IMG/VR virus record: IMGVR_UViG_3300006329_000008 | Span: 1 to 26,029 of that record | Reading direction: 5' to 3' (one strand) | Length of the DNA stretch: 26,029 bases | Origin: a virus | Shown here: piece after piece, positions 14,697 to 21,982 of the stretch | Position numbering within the stretch: position 1 is the stretch's first letter | Layout of the letters: every line of letters begins with the position of its first letter | Program-made: the position numbers and the translations under genes | The notes under the pieces: model-generated | What the model saw: only the letters and a program-made list of their open reading frames with translations | What the model was told of the DNA's origin: nothing | The model's database searches: none

Positions 14697-15307
14697 GTAT
14701 ACCCGAAGAGTTTACAGTTTATAAAGAGTTACTTTGTAAGAAGGGCACAGATTTTGTATGGGGTAGACAGATACCTGACGAGGTATGCGATCACCTCATA
14801 GAATTCTGGGAAAACCAAAAATTCTTACGTGTCCAACCAGGACAGGTGTATGCTCAAGGTGATGTGACTACCAACCATGAGCTCAAAGAGTCTATGGATT
14901 GTATAGTACCTCATCAGATATCAATGCCACATATCCAAGACTATCTTGGTGAATTGCAGGGAGTATTGGAGGACTATATAAAGGAGTTTCCTTTCTGTAA
15001 TACTTCTAGGTTTCAAATCGTTGAACCTTTGAGTATGCAATGGTATCCTAAAGGTGGTGGGTTTAAAGAGTGGCATACCGAGAGGTTGAATGCTCTACCT
15101 GGTACTGCCTTTAGACACCTAGTCTTTATGACATACCTTAATGATGTACCCGATGGTGGTACAGAATGGTATCATCAAGACCTTTACGTACCAGCAAAAA
15201 AAGGTTATACTGTTATATGGCCTGCTGATTGGACTCATTTCCATCGTGGAAGAGTTAGTCACACGTCAGAAAAGCAAATCATAACTGGTTGGTTTGCTTA
15301 TGTCTGA
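14693..15307 (+). CDS. Prolyl 4-hydroxylase-type 2OG-Fe(II) oxygenase (protein 3)
   Basis: A 204-residue protein of a different subtype from its neighbours. WHTERLN at 127-133 provides an H-x-E iron pair (His128, Glu130); the family more often has H-x-D. DDVPDGGTEW-like text at about 150-159 (NDVPDGGTEW) and GYTVIWPADWTHFHRG at 171-186 are classic P4Hc features, with distal His184 or His182 and basic Arg187 or Lys194 for 2OG. It starts in an ATGA overlap. Targets of such phage P4H proteins are unknown; protein prolines or small metabolites are possible. Confidence 0.88.
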   Translation: MSIPEEFTVYKELLCKKGTDFVWGRQIPDEVCDHLIEFWENQKFLRVQPGQVYAQGDVTTNHELKESMDCIVPHQISMPHIQDYLGELQGVLEDYIKEFPFCNTSRFQIVEPLSMQWYPKGGGFKEWHTERLNALPGTAFRHLVFMTYLNDVPDGGTEWYHQDLYVPAKKGYTVIWPADWTHFHRGRVSHTSEKQIITGWFAYV

Positions 15308-15316
15308 GGAAGTACT

Positions 15317-15511
15317 ATGAAAGACCAAGGGGCAATCCCAAAAGAAGGACAGGATGAATGTTTTAATCGAGCACTCGATATCTTCATTGAATCTGTCCAT
15401 AAACCTGACGATTCACTACGCTCTTGTGCACACAACCAAAAGTGCTATAATGAACTGATGTGGATTCGAGATGACATTATCGATCACTTAAACACACTAC
15501 GGAGAAAGTAA
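15317..15511 (+). CDS. Unknown 64-residue protein
   Basis: A helical protein with four Cys-free stretches and two Cys near the middle (SCAHNQKCYNE at about 36-46), where the CxxxxxC spacing could bind metal or form a disulfide. It has GAGG upstream and a short 9-base gap after the oxygenase. No family recognised. The stop is immediately followed by the next ATG. Confidence 0.65.
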   Translation: MKDQGAIPKEGQDECFNRALDIFIESVHKPDDSLRSCAHNQKCYNELMWIRDDIIDHLNTLRRK

Positions 15512-15847
15512 ATGACTTGTGGATTACATGGAAAATTAGATACTGCTATCACAGCAGTAAAGGAAGCACTAACAGCAGCACTGGACGGTGACTTCACGGA
15601 TAAAGACTTAGAGGATATCCTCTCAGCATACAATACTCTTAAGTCTGTTAACAAAGGACTAGGGCATCATGATACAGGTATCACATTCACACCTGACTCT
15701 ACGCTAGAAGATGCAATAACATTCAATGATGATATCAATATTGATACAAGCAATGCGACATACGCAGCAGGACCAGTAAATTTTGACCTCGCATCCTATG
15801 GGAATGATGTCATAACTTTTGGTGATGACATTAATAACGATTCCTAA
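15512..15847 (+). CDS. Unknown acidic protein
   Basis: A 111-residue protein starting right after the previous stop, with GGAG nearby (15501). The N-terminal half is helical (LDTAITAVKEALTAALDG), the C-terminal half is acidic and Asn/Thr-rich with two similar segments, ITFNDDINID at about 69-78 and ITFGDDINND at about 101-110, an internal repeat. No catalytic motif. Followed by a small inverted repeat and the hli promoter. Confidence 0.7.
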   Translation: MTCGLHGKLDTAITAVKEALTAALDGDFTDKDLEDILSAYNTLKSVNKGLGHHDTGITFTPDSTLEDAITFNDDINIDTSNATYAAGPVNFDLASYGNDVITFGDDINNDS

Positions 15848-15877
15848 TGGAGGTGTAGGTATCAACACCTAGTGGGC

Positions 15878-15906
15878 TTGACGGAATTTTATCTTTGCTA
15901 TATAAT
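15878..15906 (+). promoter_or_regulatory. Sigma70-type promoter for the hli cluster
   Basis: TTGACG (15878-15883), a 17-base spacer and TATAAT (15901-15906): near-perfect host housekeeping promoter, with transcription expected to start near 15913, 25 bases before the hli ATG. Just upstream, AGGTGT (15851-15856) and ACACCT (15865-15870) form an inverted repeat that could be an operator or the end of the preceding transcript. Indicates early expression by the host polymerase. Confidence 0.85.
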
Positions 15907-15937
15907 TATGTAACGTTACTTAACATAAGTTAACACG

Positions 15938-16147
15938 ATGACACAATCAGTGGCAAAACGGTACACAACTACCGAATCAGGTGGAAGGCAAAACATCTTC
16001 CCAACTGAACCAAGAATCGAAGTCGATTACGACGCAGACTATTGGAAAAATGCTGAGTTACTCAATGGTCGCCTTGCGATGATTGGACTAGTAGCAGCAG
16101 TAATCAACTACTCCATCTTTGGATGGATCATACCTGGATTTGCGTAG
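15938..16147 (+). CDS. hli: High-light-inducible protein
   Basis: A 69-residue one-helix HLIP, related to the chlorophyll a/b-binding family, which protects photosystem II by binding chlorophyll and carotenoid and dissipating excess energy. The helix contains AELLNGRLAMIGLVAAVINY at 39-58, the ExxNGRxAMIG signature with Glu40, Asn43 and Arg45 as chlorophyll ligands. The soluble N-terminus (1-35) is typical. It is the first gene behind the sigma70 promoter, fitting early photoprotection. Confidence 0.93.
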   Translation: MTQSVAKRYTTTESGGRQNIFPTEPRIEVDYDADYWKNAELLNGRLAMIGLVAAVINYSIFGWIIPGFA

Positions 16148-16194
16148 TCGAACGCAGGTCTCTTTAAATTTCTACCCCTATTAATCTAAGAAAA

Positions 16195-16302
16195 ATGACA
16201 CCAGAAGCAGAAAAGTTTAACGGTTGGGCAGCCATGATTGGTTTTGTCGCAGCAATAGGTGCCTACGTCACCACAGGACAAATCATTCCTGGAATCTTCT
16301 AA
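16195..16302 (+). CDS. hli: Minimal high-light-inducible protein
   Basis: A 35-residue HLIP made of almost nothing but the membrane helix: EKFNGWAAMIGFVAAIGAYV at 6-25 keeps the ExxNGxxAMIG pattern, though Trp replaces the usual Arg. It ends IIPGIF, like the IIPGFA end of the first hli. Too short for standard gene callers. It lies 47 bases after the first hli and ends two bases before a late promoter. Confidence 0.9.
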   Translation: MTPEAEKFNGWAAMIGFVAAIGAYVTTGQIIPGIF

Positions 16303-16304
16303 AG

Positions 16305-16312
16305 TATAAATA
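16305..16312 (+). promoter_or_regulatory. T4-type late promoter (TATAAATA)
   Basis: Exact TATAAATA two bases after the second hli stop and 26 bases before the next ATG (16339). It would allow the following small-gene cluster to be transcribed late while the hli genes are early. Confidence 0.7.
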
Positions 16313-16338
16313 CTTATTCACAAAAGTTAACAATACAA

Positions 16339-16512
16339 ATGAGCGACTTTACAGCCGCAACAGACAGTATATCACCACTAGTAGCACTCCTCTGGGTATT
16401 TTACCCGATGGGTGCTTTAGTCGTAGTTGAACTACTTCTCCGTGCCATCAACAATGATGATGACGACGATAGAGATGGTGGTAAAATGATACCAGCAACA
16501 TTACCTACTTAA
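16339..16512 (+). CDS. Small single-TM protein with acidic patch
   Basis: A 57-residue protein: polar N-terminus, one hydrophobic helix (SPLVALLWVFYPMGALVVVE, 12-31), then Leu-Leu-Leu-Arg and an Asp-rich run (NNDDDDDRD at 38-46). The layout suggests an inner or thylakoid membrane protein with a cytoplasmic acidic tail. I do not recognise it as a named photosystem subunit. First gene behind the late promoter at 16305. Confidence 0.75.
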   Translation: MSDFTAATDSISPLVALLWVFYPMGALVVVELLLRAINNDDDDDRDGGKMIPATLPT

Positions 16513-16516
16513 TACT

Positions 16517-16591
16517 ATGCCTTTTATAGTTTTTGGTTGCGTCTTAGCCGCAACTGCATTCACTGACTTATCTTGGATGGTAATCCAATGA
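16517..16591 (+). CDS. 24-residue membrane microprotein
   Basis: MPFIVFGCVLAATAFTDLSW followed by MVIQ, nearly all hydrophobic. The stop overlaps the next ATG (ATGA), as elsewhere in this cluster, which supports translation. It compares in size with another 24-residue hydrophobic peptide after psbA (23200). Function unknown; small photosystem-type accessory subunits are of this size, but no match is claimed. Confidence 0.5.
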   Translation: MPFIVFGCVLAATAFTDLSWMVIQ

Positions 16592-16827
16592 TCTTCCTAG
16601 CAAAACCATCCGTGTATACCTTACCAGGTACATGGGAGAAGCAACCTTTGATTGAAGCTGGTCTTGCTATACCTATAATAATTGGAGTAATTGTTATAGG
16701 ACTACTAGGTTATGGAATTTACATGACATTCGGTAAAGGTAAGGAAGGACTCAGAGATGAGATCGATGAGCATTCTAAGATGCATGAGCTAGGCATAGCA
16801 CATGGTCATAAACCTAAGAAGACATGA
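16588..16827 (+). CDS. Single-TM protein, unknown
   Basis: A 79-residue protein. I chose the ATG at 16588 (ATGA overlap) over the TTG at 16573. A polar N-terminus with PGTWEKQPL precedes a strong TM helix (AGLAIPIIIGVIVIGLLGYG, about 29-48) and then a charged, His-containing tail (HSKMHELGIAHGHKPKK). The layout is reminiscent of small photosystem subunits, but I see no diagnostic residues. It lies in the overlapping membrane-gene cluster. Confidence 0.75.
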   Translation: MIFLAKPSVYTLPGTWEKQPLIEAGLAIPIIIGVIVIGLLGYGIYMTFGKGKEGLRDEIDEHSKMHELGIAHGHKPKKT

Positions 16828-16976
16828 AACTTCGTCTCCCACGAAAGAAATTATGGTTAGCTGCCTTGAAACTTCAAAGGTGGCCTGTCAAGTGGTGGGA
16901 TGAGAAGGTGGAAGAGAGAAGAAATAAAGAAAAGATTCGTAAAGAAAAAGTAGCGAGACTTTATCCTAAAAAATGA
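16824..16976 (+). CDS. Small very basic protein
   Basis: A 50-residue protein with 21 or so Lys/Arg, opening KLRLPRKKLWLAALKLQRWP and containing WWDEKVEERRNKEK. ATGA overlaps on both sides argue that it is translated. It might bind nucleic acid or anionic membrane; nothing identifies it. Too short for most gene callers. Confidence 0.65.
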   Translation: MKLRLPRKKLWLAALKLQRWPVKWWDEKVEERRNKEKIRKEKVARLYPKK

Positions 16977-17251
16977 CTTTTATTATAGCAGTAATGTCCT
17001 TTGCAAACTTTGTATTCTATCCTCTAGTGATAGGCACAATCATTGCAGTAATTATTGAGCAAATCTTTAGAGCAACAGGTAACGAAGATGACCCTAACGC
17101 AGTACGAAATGTTATACTCTCTATGGGAGTTAGAAAGTACCTTTATCGCCAAGCATGGCTCTTTAATATTATTTGGTTTGTCGGCTATGCGATCCTTTTA
17201 TTTGTAGTAAGACCAGGGCAGGGAATGCCTGATATGATATGGCAGGGTTAG
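16973..17251 (+). CDS. Two-TM membrane protein, paralog of the 24596 gene
   Basis: A 92-residue protein with TM helix 1 at about 9-31 (FANFVFYPLVIGTIIAVIIE), a short acidic loop, a conserved RKYLYRQAWLFN segment at 54-65, TM helix 2 at about 66-79, and a fixed C-terminus RPGQGMPDMIWQG. It shares most of these residues with the protein at 24596. The unusually constant loop and C-terminus suggest a protein-binding role in the membrane. Family unknown to me. It starts in an ATGA overlap, and a 2OG-Fe(II) oxygenase lies shortly downstream, as for the paralog. Confidence 0.85.
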   Translation: MTFIIAVMSFANFVFYPLVIGTIIAVIIEQIFRATGNEDDPNAVRNVILSMGVRKYLYRQAWLFNIIWFVGYAILLFVVRPGQGMPDMIWQG

Positions 17252-17337
17252 AAACAACATTAATAACAATTCCTCAAGGGTGGCATCCCCTTCTAGAGCT
17301 TGCTCTTATAATTACTATTGGAGTAACGTTCGGATGA
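17239..17337 (+). CDS. 32-residue membrane microprotein
   Basis: Starts at an ATG inside the end of the two-TM gene and overlaps the following microgene by ATGA. MAGLETTLITIPQGWHPLLE precedes a hydrophobic segment (LALIITIGVTFG), so one short membrane segment is likely. No family recognised. Support is the exact coupling at both ends. Confidence 0.5.
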   Translation: MAGLETTLITIPQGWHPLLELALIITIGVTFG

Positions 17338-17405
17338 GTCGTGTACCGTTTAGAGCAATGTATCAAGGAGGAGTGGATCCCCTTGCAAAAATACAGGAAC
17401 CTTAG
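17334..17405 (+). CDS. 23-residue microprotein
   Basis: MSRVPFRAMYQGGVDPLAKI followed by QEP, in an ATGA overlap with the previous microgene. A GGAGG run occurs within it (17364-17369 region), but this is too far from later starts to serve them. Translation is inferred only from gene packing. Confidence 0.4.
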   Translation: MSRVPFRAMYQGGVDPLAKIQEP

Positions 17406-17409
17406 TAGA

Positions 17410-17502
17410 ATGAAAGCTGACTTTCTCATGAGCATCAGTAAGATGATGAAGAGAGAGGAAATATTATTGAGAATGGTTGATGAAACTAATCAGATTCACT
17501 AG
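17410..17502 (+). CDS. 30-residue microprotein
   Basis: MKADFLMSISKMMKREEILL followed by RMVDETNQIH: a short helical, Met-rich peptide. It starts 4 bases after the previous stop and overlaps the oxygenase gene by 23 bases in another frame. It could instead be the untranslated leader of the oxygenase; evidence is weak. Confidence 0.35.
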   Translation: MKADFLMSISKMMKREEILLRMVDETNQIH

Positions 17503-18127
17503 TGGTGAGACTTATACTCCTTTCGCAGCTGCGTGGGAGTATTTCTTTTGTGAAGATGATCTTAAGATACCCCTAGAAGAATTAAAGAAAGAGATATTAG
17601 ATAAAGAGAAGGGTATAATAGATCAGTATGAGTTTGAGGATGACTGGGGTACCAAACTAGGTGCCAAGAGTCTTACTGCTAGATCAAATAAATATAATCT
17701 ACTCAACTTTGATAGTGCTTTACCATTAAAGATTGCTATCAAGAAGACACATGATAAATTTATCACAGAGTTGGGTGCACCTGAGATACCTCCAATATAT
17801 GTCCAGTGTTGGGCTAATGTTATGAGAGAGGGTGATCAGATAGCAGTCCACTCACATGGTAAGGATCCATATGGATACCTGAGTGGTCATGTGTGTGTCC
17901 AAGTTACTGATACTAATACAAACTATTATAATCCTTATGGTGGAGACCCTTGGTCATCATCTAACAGTGCAGGTAAGATCACACTCTTCCCTAGTTGGGT
18001 TAGTCATGGCACTGATAAGGTAGTGGACAATAAAGAAAGGGTCACAATAGCATTTGACATACTAACTGAAGATGGTTACAATAAGATTGTAAAAGATGAC
18101 ATGAAGGAGCACTGGGTTAAGGTATGA
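17480..18127 (+). CDS. 2OG-Fe(II) oxygenase family protein 4
   Basis: A 215-residue protein; the ATG at 17480 follows a TTG at 17477. VHSHGKDPYGYLSGHVCV at 123-140 supplies His124 and His126, ITLFPSWVSHG at 167-177 the distal His176, and ERVTIAFDI at 186-194 the 2OG Arg187. The N-terminal 100 residues are longer than in oxygenases 2 and 6 and may bind substrate. It opens the second run of oxygenases, which ends at the halogenase. No signal peptide, so cytoplasmic. Confidence 0.87.
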   Translation: MKLIRFTSGETYTPFAAAWEYFFCEDDLKIPLEELKKEILDKEKGIIDQYEFEDDWGTKLGAKSLTARSNKYNLLNFDSALPLKIAIKKTHDKFITELGAPEIPPIYVQCWANVMREGDQIAVHSHGKDPYGYLSGHVCVQVTDTNTNYYNPYGGDPWSSSNSAGKITLFPSWVSHGTDKVVDNKERVTIAFDILTEDGYNKIVKDDMKEHWVKV

Positions 18128-18396
18128 ATGAAGACTATCGAATGGAGCAGAGACTAAACGAGAGGAAGATCTGTTTAGGATGCTTCGCTTCAAAACATAT
18201 ACCTATAACATCAGAGGTCTATCAATTTTCACACGACTTTGTAGAGAGTGGTCAACTTGATAAGTATATACCTACCAGAGAAGACCCATTACAAGACGAA
18301 GTTAATAAGTATGGTGGAGATTATTTCCAGATGGCATGCCAAGCAATACTAGAAGGGTGGGAGGAGCATAAGAAACGCTTCCCCAATAGAGTATGA
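18124..18396 (+). CDS. Unknown 90-residue protein
   Basis: Coupled by ATGA to the oxygenases on both sides. RKICLGCFASKH at 14-25 has a CxxC pair, but no second pair is visible, so a complete zinc site would need other ligands. The remainder is helical and acidic, ending EEHKKRFPNRV. It may assist the neighbouring oxygenases, but nothing in the sequence proves this. Confidence 0.75.
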   Translation: MNEDYRMEQRLNERKICLGCFASKHIPITSEVYQFSHDFVESGQLDKYIPTREDPLQDEVNKYGGDYFQMACQAILEGWEEHKKRFPNRV

Positions 18397-19001
18397 AAGT
18401 TATAGTACCTAAAAACTATGGTTGGATAGAGCATAAACTATCTGAGCAGGAGTTTGATCATGTTAAGAGTTGTATTGATATACCATCAGAGTCTAGGATA
18501 TCTCTTGCAGGTAATATAAAGGAGAGTATTCTTCTACAAGATAAGGACAATTGGTTCTTTAATAATACTATTGTCCCATTAATTCAGACTTATACCCAAG
18601 AGTTTGGTAACCTAGGTAATAATATACCTCTTAACCAACACCATCCATATCGTATGAGTGATTGGTGGGTTAACTATCAGAAGCAACACGAGTTTAATCC
18701 ATTACATTTTCACACTGGCATCTTTAGTTTTGTGATATGGATTAAGATACCTATTGATTGGGAAGAGCAGAATAAAGATAACCCAAGCAACATGCCATCT
18801 AAATCATCCTTTAAGTTTGTTTATACAGATAACCTAGGAGAAATTAGATACTATGACTACAACCTAGATGCTAAGGCAGAGGGTGTGATGTTATTCTTCC
18901 CAAGTAAACTAAATCATATAGTATATCCTTTCTACAACTGTGAGGAGGAGAGAGTAAGTGTCTCAGGTAACATCGGAGTTGATACCACTATTAAATTATG
19001 A
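18393..19001 (+). CDS. 2OG-Fe(II) oxygenase family protein 5
   Basis: A 202-residue protein. NPLHFHTGIFSFVIWI at 102-117 gives His105 and His107, MLFFPSKLNHIV at 166-177 gives distal His175, and ERVSVSGNI at 186-194 gives Arg187. The strand MSDWWVNYQKQHEFNPLHFH is characteristic of this cyanophage subgroup. ATGA overlaps on both sides. Predicted oxidation of an unknown substrate. Confidence 0.85.
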   Translation: MKVIVPKNYGWIEHKLSEQEFDHVKSCIDIPSESRISLAGNIKESILLQDKDNWFFNNTIVPLIQTYTQEFGNLGNNIPLNQHHPYRMSDWWVNYQKQHEFNPLHFHTGIFSFVIWIKIPIDWEEQNKDNPSNMPSKSSFKFVYTDNLGEIRYYDYNLDAKAEGVMLFFPSKLNHIVYPFYNCEEERVSVSGNIGVDTTIKL

Positions 19002-19528
19002 TCACAGATTTATTCCCGACTAAAATATATGAGGCCAAGATCTCAAACTATGACATCATACAGGATGAGTTTGAGACTATAGAGAAGGGTATCAAGTGGC
19101 AAAACCTATGGGATACTCATTGGATATCTGACCCAAATTTTGAAGAGAATATATTACCTTATCATTTTTCACGAGAGTTAAGGACTCATCTATACAATTA
19201 CACAGGGAGTGATGGTTGGAGTCAACAAGCATCTTGGATGGCATGTCTGGAACCAGGACACTATGCTCATGCACATCATCATGGACATGCAGATCTAAGT
19301 GGTGTATACTATTACAAGACTACAGGAGATGATGGAGATCTATTCTTCCAGACACCTAACCTAGCATCAACTACTAGTGTATGGTCTAACCAACCACATA
19401 CTATCTCAATGAAACCAGAGCAAGGCAAGATAATATTATTTCCAGGTTACTTAATGCATGGTATACGTACCAATACAACACCACATACACGACTGAGTGT
19501 ATCATTTAATATGAGGTTTGATAGATGA
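18998..19528 (+). CDS. 2OG-Fe(II) oxygenase family protein 6
   Basis: A 176-residue TIGR02466-like protein opening DLFPTKIYEAKI. HAHHHGHADLSGVYYY at 91-106 contains five His, among them the iron ligands, with the SGVYY turn; IILFPGYLMHG at 145-155 gives distal His154; TRLSVSFNMRF at 164-174 gives Arg165. It overlaps the halogenase by ATGA, so the two proteins are made together and may act on the same product. Confidence 0.9.
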   Translation: MITDLFPTKIYEAKISNYDIIQDEFETIEKGIKWQNLWDTHWISDPNFEENILPYHFSRELRTHLYNYTGSDGWSQQASWMACLEPGHYAHAHHHGHADLSGVYYYKTTGDDGDLFFQTPNLASTTSVWSNQPHTISMKPEQGKIILFPGYLMHGIRTNTTPHTRLSVSFNMRFDR

Positions 19529-20988
19529 AGATTGTTATTGTAGGTGGAGGTACTGCTGCATGGATGGCAGCAGCAGCACTCGCTAAGACATTCCCAGAGT
19601 ATGATATCACCTTGGTAAAGGGTGGTGATCCTATTGGGGTGGGTGAATCTACAACACCACACATCAATCAATACCTAAAGTATATGGGTATAGATGACAA
19701 GACATTCCTTACAGCAGCGAGAGCAACATACAAATCTACTAGTAGGTTTGAAAACTTTACTGAGTTAGGTCATGTCTTCCACTATCCTAATGGTCAAGCA
19801 CCTGCTTTGAATCTAACTGATGCTACATTCCATGACTGGATGTGTGCAAAGGCATTCGGTCAGGATCCACCTCCATTTGCTGATGTCTTCATGCCATTCG
19901 TAACGGTGGCAGAAGAGAAGAAGATGCCATTAAATAACTCGTTGCTTATTCCATATGATTTATCTAAAGACAGATCGTTTCACATCGACGGAAGTAAATT
20001 CTCTGCCTATCTACAAGAAACTTTTTGTAGTAATGTTAGAGTGGTCGATAGTCAGGTTAAGTCAGTTGGTTATGACGGACAAAGAATATCAGGTGTCTTT
20101 CTGGAGAGAGGGCCGTACGATCTCAGGGCACCGTCAATTGATGCAGATCTCTATCTCGACTGTACTGGGCAAGCATCTACACTAGGTGGTGCTATGACTA
20201 GTTGGATGCCATTTGAATCTATTCCAACAGACACTGCTATCGTAAGGAAGAGAGATTATATTGATAAAGATAAGGAGATGGTACCATACACCAACGCAAG
20301 GGGTATGAGTAGTGGATGGCAGTGGACTATCCCAACGTGGGAATATATTTCAGAGGGATATGTATTCTCTAGTAAGTTTCAGACTGAAGAGGAAGCAAAG
20401 AAAGAGTTTGGTGAAGGTAAAGTAATTAAGTTTAGAAATGGTAGACAGAAGGAAGCATGGGTAGGTAACTGTGTGATGATTGGTCTAGCATATAGTTTCA
20501 TTGAACCATTAGAATCTACCTCATTATTCTCAGCACATCATGGTATCCTTGCTCTTGTTGATAGTTTGAAGGAGGAACCTGGTATCAATCAGTTTATGAG
20601 AGATAGATTCAATCACAATATGAATGAGCACTGTGATGGATGGAAAGAGTTTGTTGAAGCACACTATTATTATTCTCGTAGGACAGACACACCATTCTGG
20701 GAGCATGTGACACAGAATACAAGGTATGAACTTCAAGGTGCTCACGATCTAGTCCAGTTTCACATGGTAGGGGGTGATCCAGTTCAACATGAGGCACACC
20801 CCATACTTTACATTTTGGGCGGAGCAGGGTATACTAGTGTTAGGAGGAGATCATATCAGTACTTCAACTACCCATCAGTACCCTCTAGTAAGGTTGACGG
20901 ATGGAAACATCTTTACAATAAGAGAAAGAAGTTAGCTGAGTCTCTACCTACAATGTATAAATATCTAAAAGAAAACTACTTCTCATGA
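19525..20988 (+). CDS. Flavin-dependent halogenase (tryptophan halogenase family)
   Basis: A 487-residue protein of the PrnA/RebH family, which uses FADH2, O2 and halide to form HOCl that is passed to a catalytic Lys. GGGTAAWMAAAAL at 7-19 is the FAD-binding GxGxxG site. GVGESTTPHI at 38-47 is the flavin strap region. Lys70 in ATYKSTSRF aligns with PrnA Lys79. GWQWTIP has the diagnostic W265-x-W267-x-I-P motif. FIEPLESTSLF at about 333-343 matches the conserved FIEPLEST substrate-gate segment. So it should be a genuine halogenase, not just a monooxygenase. Substrate unknown; it needs a flavin reductase, which is not in this window. Confidence 0.93.
   Translation: MKIVIVGGGTAAWMAAAALAKTFPEYDITLVKGGDPIGVGESTTPHINQYLKYMGIDDKTFLTAARATYKSTSRFENFTELGHVFHYPNGQAPALNLTDATFHDWMCAKAFGQDPPPFADVFMPFVTVAEEKKMPLNNSLLIPYDLSKDRSFHIDGSKFSAYLQETFCSNVRVVDSQVKSVGYDGQRISGVFLERGPYDLRAPSIDADLYLDCTGQASTLGGAMTSWMPFESIPTDTAIVRKRDYIDKDKEMVPYTNARGMSSGWQWTIPTWEYISEGYVFSSKFQTEEEAKKEFGEGKVIKFRNGRQKEAWVGNCVMIGLAYSFIEPLESTSLFSAHHGILALVDSLKEEPGINQFMRDRFNHNMNEHCDGWKEFVEAHYYYSRRTDTPFWEHVTQNTRYELQGAHDLVQFHMVGGDPVQHEAHPILYILGGAGYTSVRRRSYQYFNYPSVPSSKVDGWKHLYNKRKKLAESLPTMYKYLKENYFS
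20956..20963 (+). promoter_or_regulatory. Candidate late promoter inside the halogenase 3' end
   Basis: Exact TATAAATA 21 bases before the ATG at 20985. It also encodes Tyr-Lys-Tyr of the halogenase, so it could be chance, but its spacing matches the intergenic late promoters. Confidence 0.45.
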
Positions 20989-21278
20989 ACATCCTGCCAG
21001 AAATCTTTGACAAGCAAGCTAGGTTTAAACCTTGGTTGTGGGAGAAGTATGGCGATACTTTTGACGATGAAAAGAATCGTCAGAAGACTAAAGAAAAGGA
21101 AGCAGAGTTGAAGTATAAAAAAGATCGTATGATGCACGGTAAGAAGAAGACTGGGCACTCAAAAGATTCTCCAACCTACAAACAGTTTGTTGCTAAAGCA
21201 AAGGAGACAGGACTGAAGAGAGGAGAGGTCAAGAGATACGATAAAGACAAAAAGAAATGGATCTCTAATAAAAAGTAA
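20985..21278 (+). CDS. Unknown Lys-rich protein
   Basis: A 97-residue protein that is about a third Lys/Arg (KTKEKEAELKYKKDRMMHGKK at about 34-54), helical in the middle, with a C-terminal SPTYKQFVAKAKETGLKRGE segment. It is likely to bind nucleic acid or another acidic partner. ATGA overlap with the halogenase and TAATG overlap with the next gene. No family recognised. Confidence 0.75.
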   Translation: MNILPEIFDKQARFKPWLWEKYGDTFDDEKNRQKTKEKEAELKYKKDRMMHGKKKTGHSKDSPTYKQFVAKAKETGLKRGEVKRYDKDKKKWISNKK

Positions 21279-21619
21279 TGTATATCATCTTCCTCATCTG
21301 TAGTTGCTACTTATTCTATCAAGCATTTAGATTGATGTCGATGGGATGGAAAACAGCAAGTGAAGTTGCAGGACCAGTTAGGGTAGAAGAGAAGAAGAAA
21401 CAGATCACTAGACCTCCTCACCCAGAGATGGCAGATGTGAAACATGGTGATGAACTTCTTGTTGTTAATTTCAAGAGAGAAGTACCAAAAGACCCATTGC
21501 TTAAGGCATTGGATGAAAGAATATATAATGGGCAAGAGATCGACGACCCTTGGGACGACGATGAAGATGATGGAGATGGTGACGGTGACGTACCAGCACT
21601 ACTAAAACCTAGAGTATAA
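21278..21619 (+). CDS. Membrane-anchored conserved cyanophage protein
   Basis: A 113-residue protein with an N-terminal membrane segment (YIIFLICSCYLFYQAFRLMS, 2-21; two Cys), then a cytoplasmic part with PPHPEMADVKHGDELLVVNF at about 46-65, which I recall as conserved among cyanophages, and an acidic tail (DDPWDDDEDDGDGDGD). No enzymatic motif. It belongs to the group of four small genes between the halogenase and the psbA promoter. Confidence 0.75.
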   Translation: MYIIFLICSCYLFYQAFRLMSMGWKTASEVAGPVRVEEKKKQITRPPHPEMADVKHGDELLVVNFKREVPKDPLLKALDERIYNGQEIDDPWDDDEDDGDGDGDVPALLKPRV

Positions 21620-21744
21620 TGGAAAGAGAACCTTGGGAATCACCTTTAGATGATGAAGAATGGTCTACCTCACAAGAGAGTGGAGACATTCTATTCGATG
21701 ATGAACCTGTATTAAAACTAGACTTTCACGACTACAAAGGATGA
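21619..21744 (+). CDS. 41-residue acidic protein
   Basis: MEREPWESPLDDEEWSTSQE is the start of this strongly acidic short protein; it overlaps the upstream stop (TAATG) and the next start (ATGA). Short acidic proteins in phages can be DNA mimics or host-protein inhibitors, but nothing here proves that. Below the size most callers report. Confidence 0.6.
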   Translation: MEREPWESPLDDEEWSTSQESGDILFDDEPVLKLDFHDYKG

Positions 21745-21965
21745 CTTACTTCGCACCAGACAAAGTACCTTACGATGAATGGTTTGATCCTGATTACAAA
21801 TACGAACCACACCCTTATGATAATTGGCCCATGGCAAAAGATAAAGACAAAGAATTAGAAGAAGAGGAAACTATACACGAGAAAATGTATAAGATTGCTA
21901 CCTCTAAGTATAATCCATTCGCAGTAGGTGGATCAGAGGAGTGGCACGATTCTAAGCCAGGTTGA
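21741..21965 (+). CDS. Unknown 74-residue acidic/aromatic protein
   Basis: Starts in an ATGA overlap. The first half is rich in Tyr/Asp/Pro/Trp (YDEWFDPDYKYEPHPYDNWP at about 11-30), the second is a charged helix (KDKDKELEEEETIHEKMYKI) ending in a Gly/Ser tail. No membrane segment. Last gene before the psbA promoter region (21966-22112, non-coding). Confidence 0.65.
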   Translation: MTYFAPDKVPYDEWFDPDYKYEPHPYDNWPMAKDKDKELEEEETIHEKMYKIATSKYNPFAVGGSEEWHDSKPG

Positions 21966-21982
21966 TAACTGGCACACACAGC

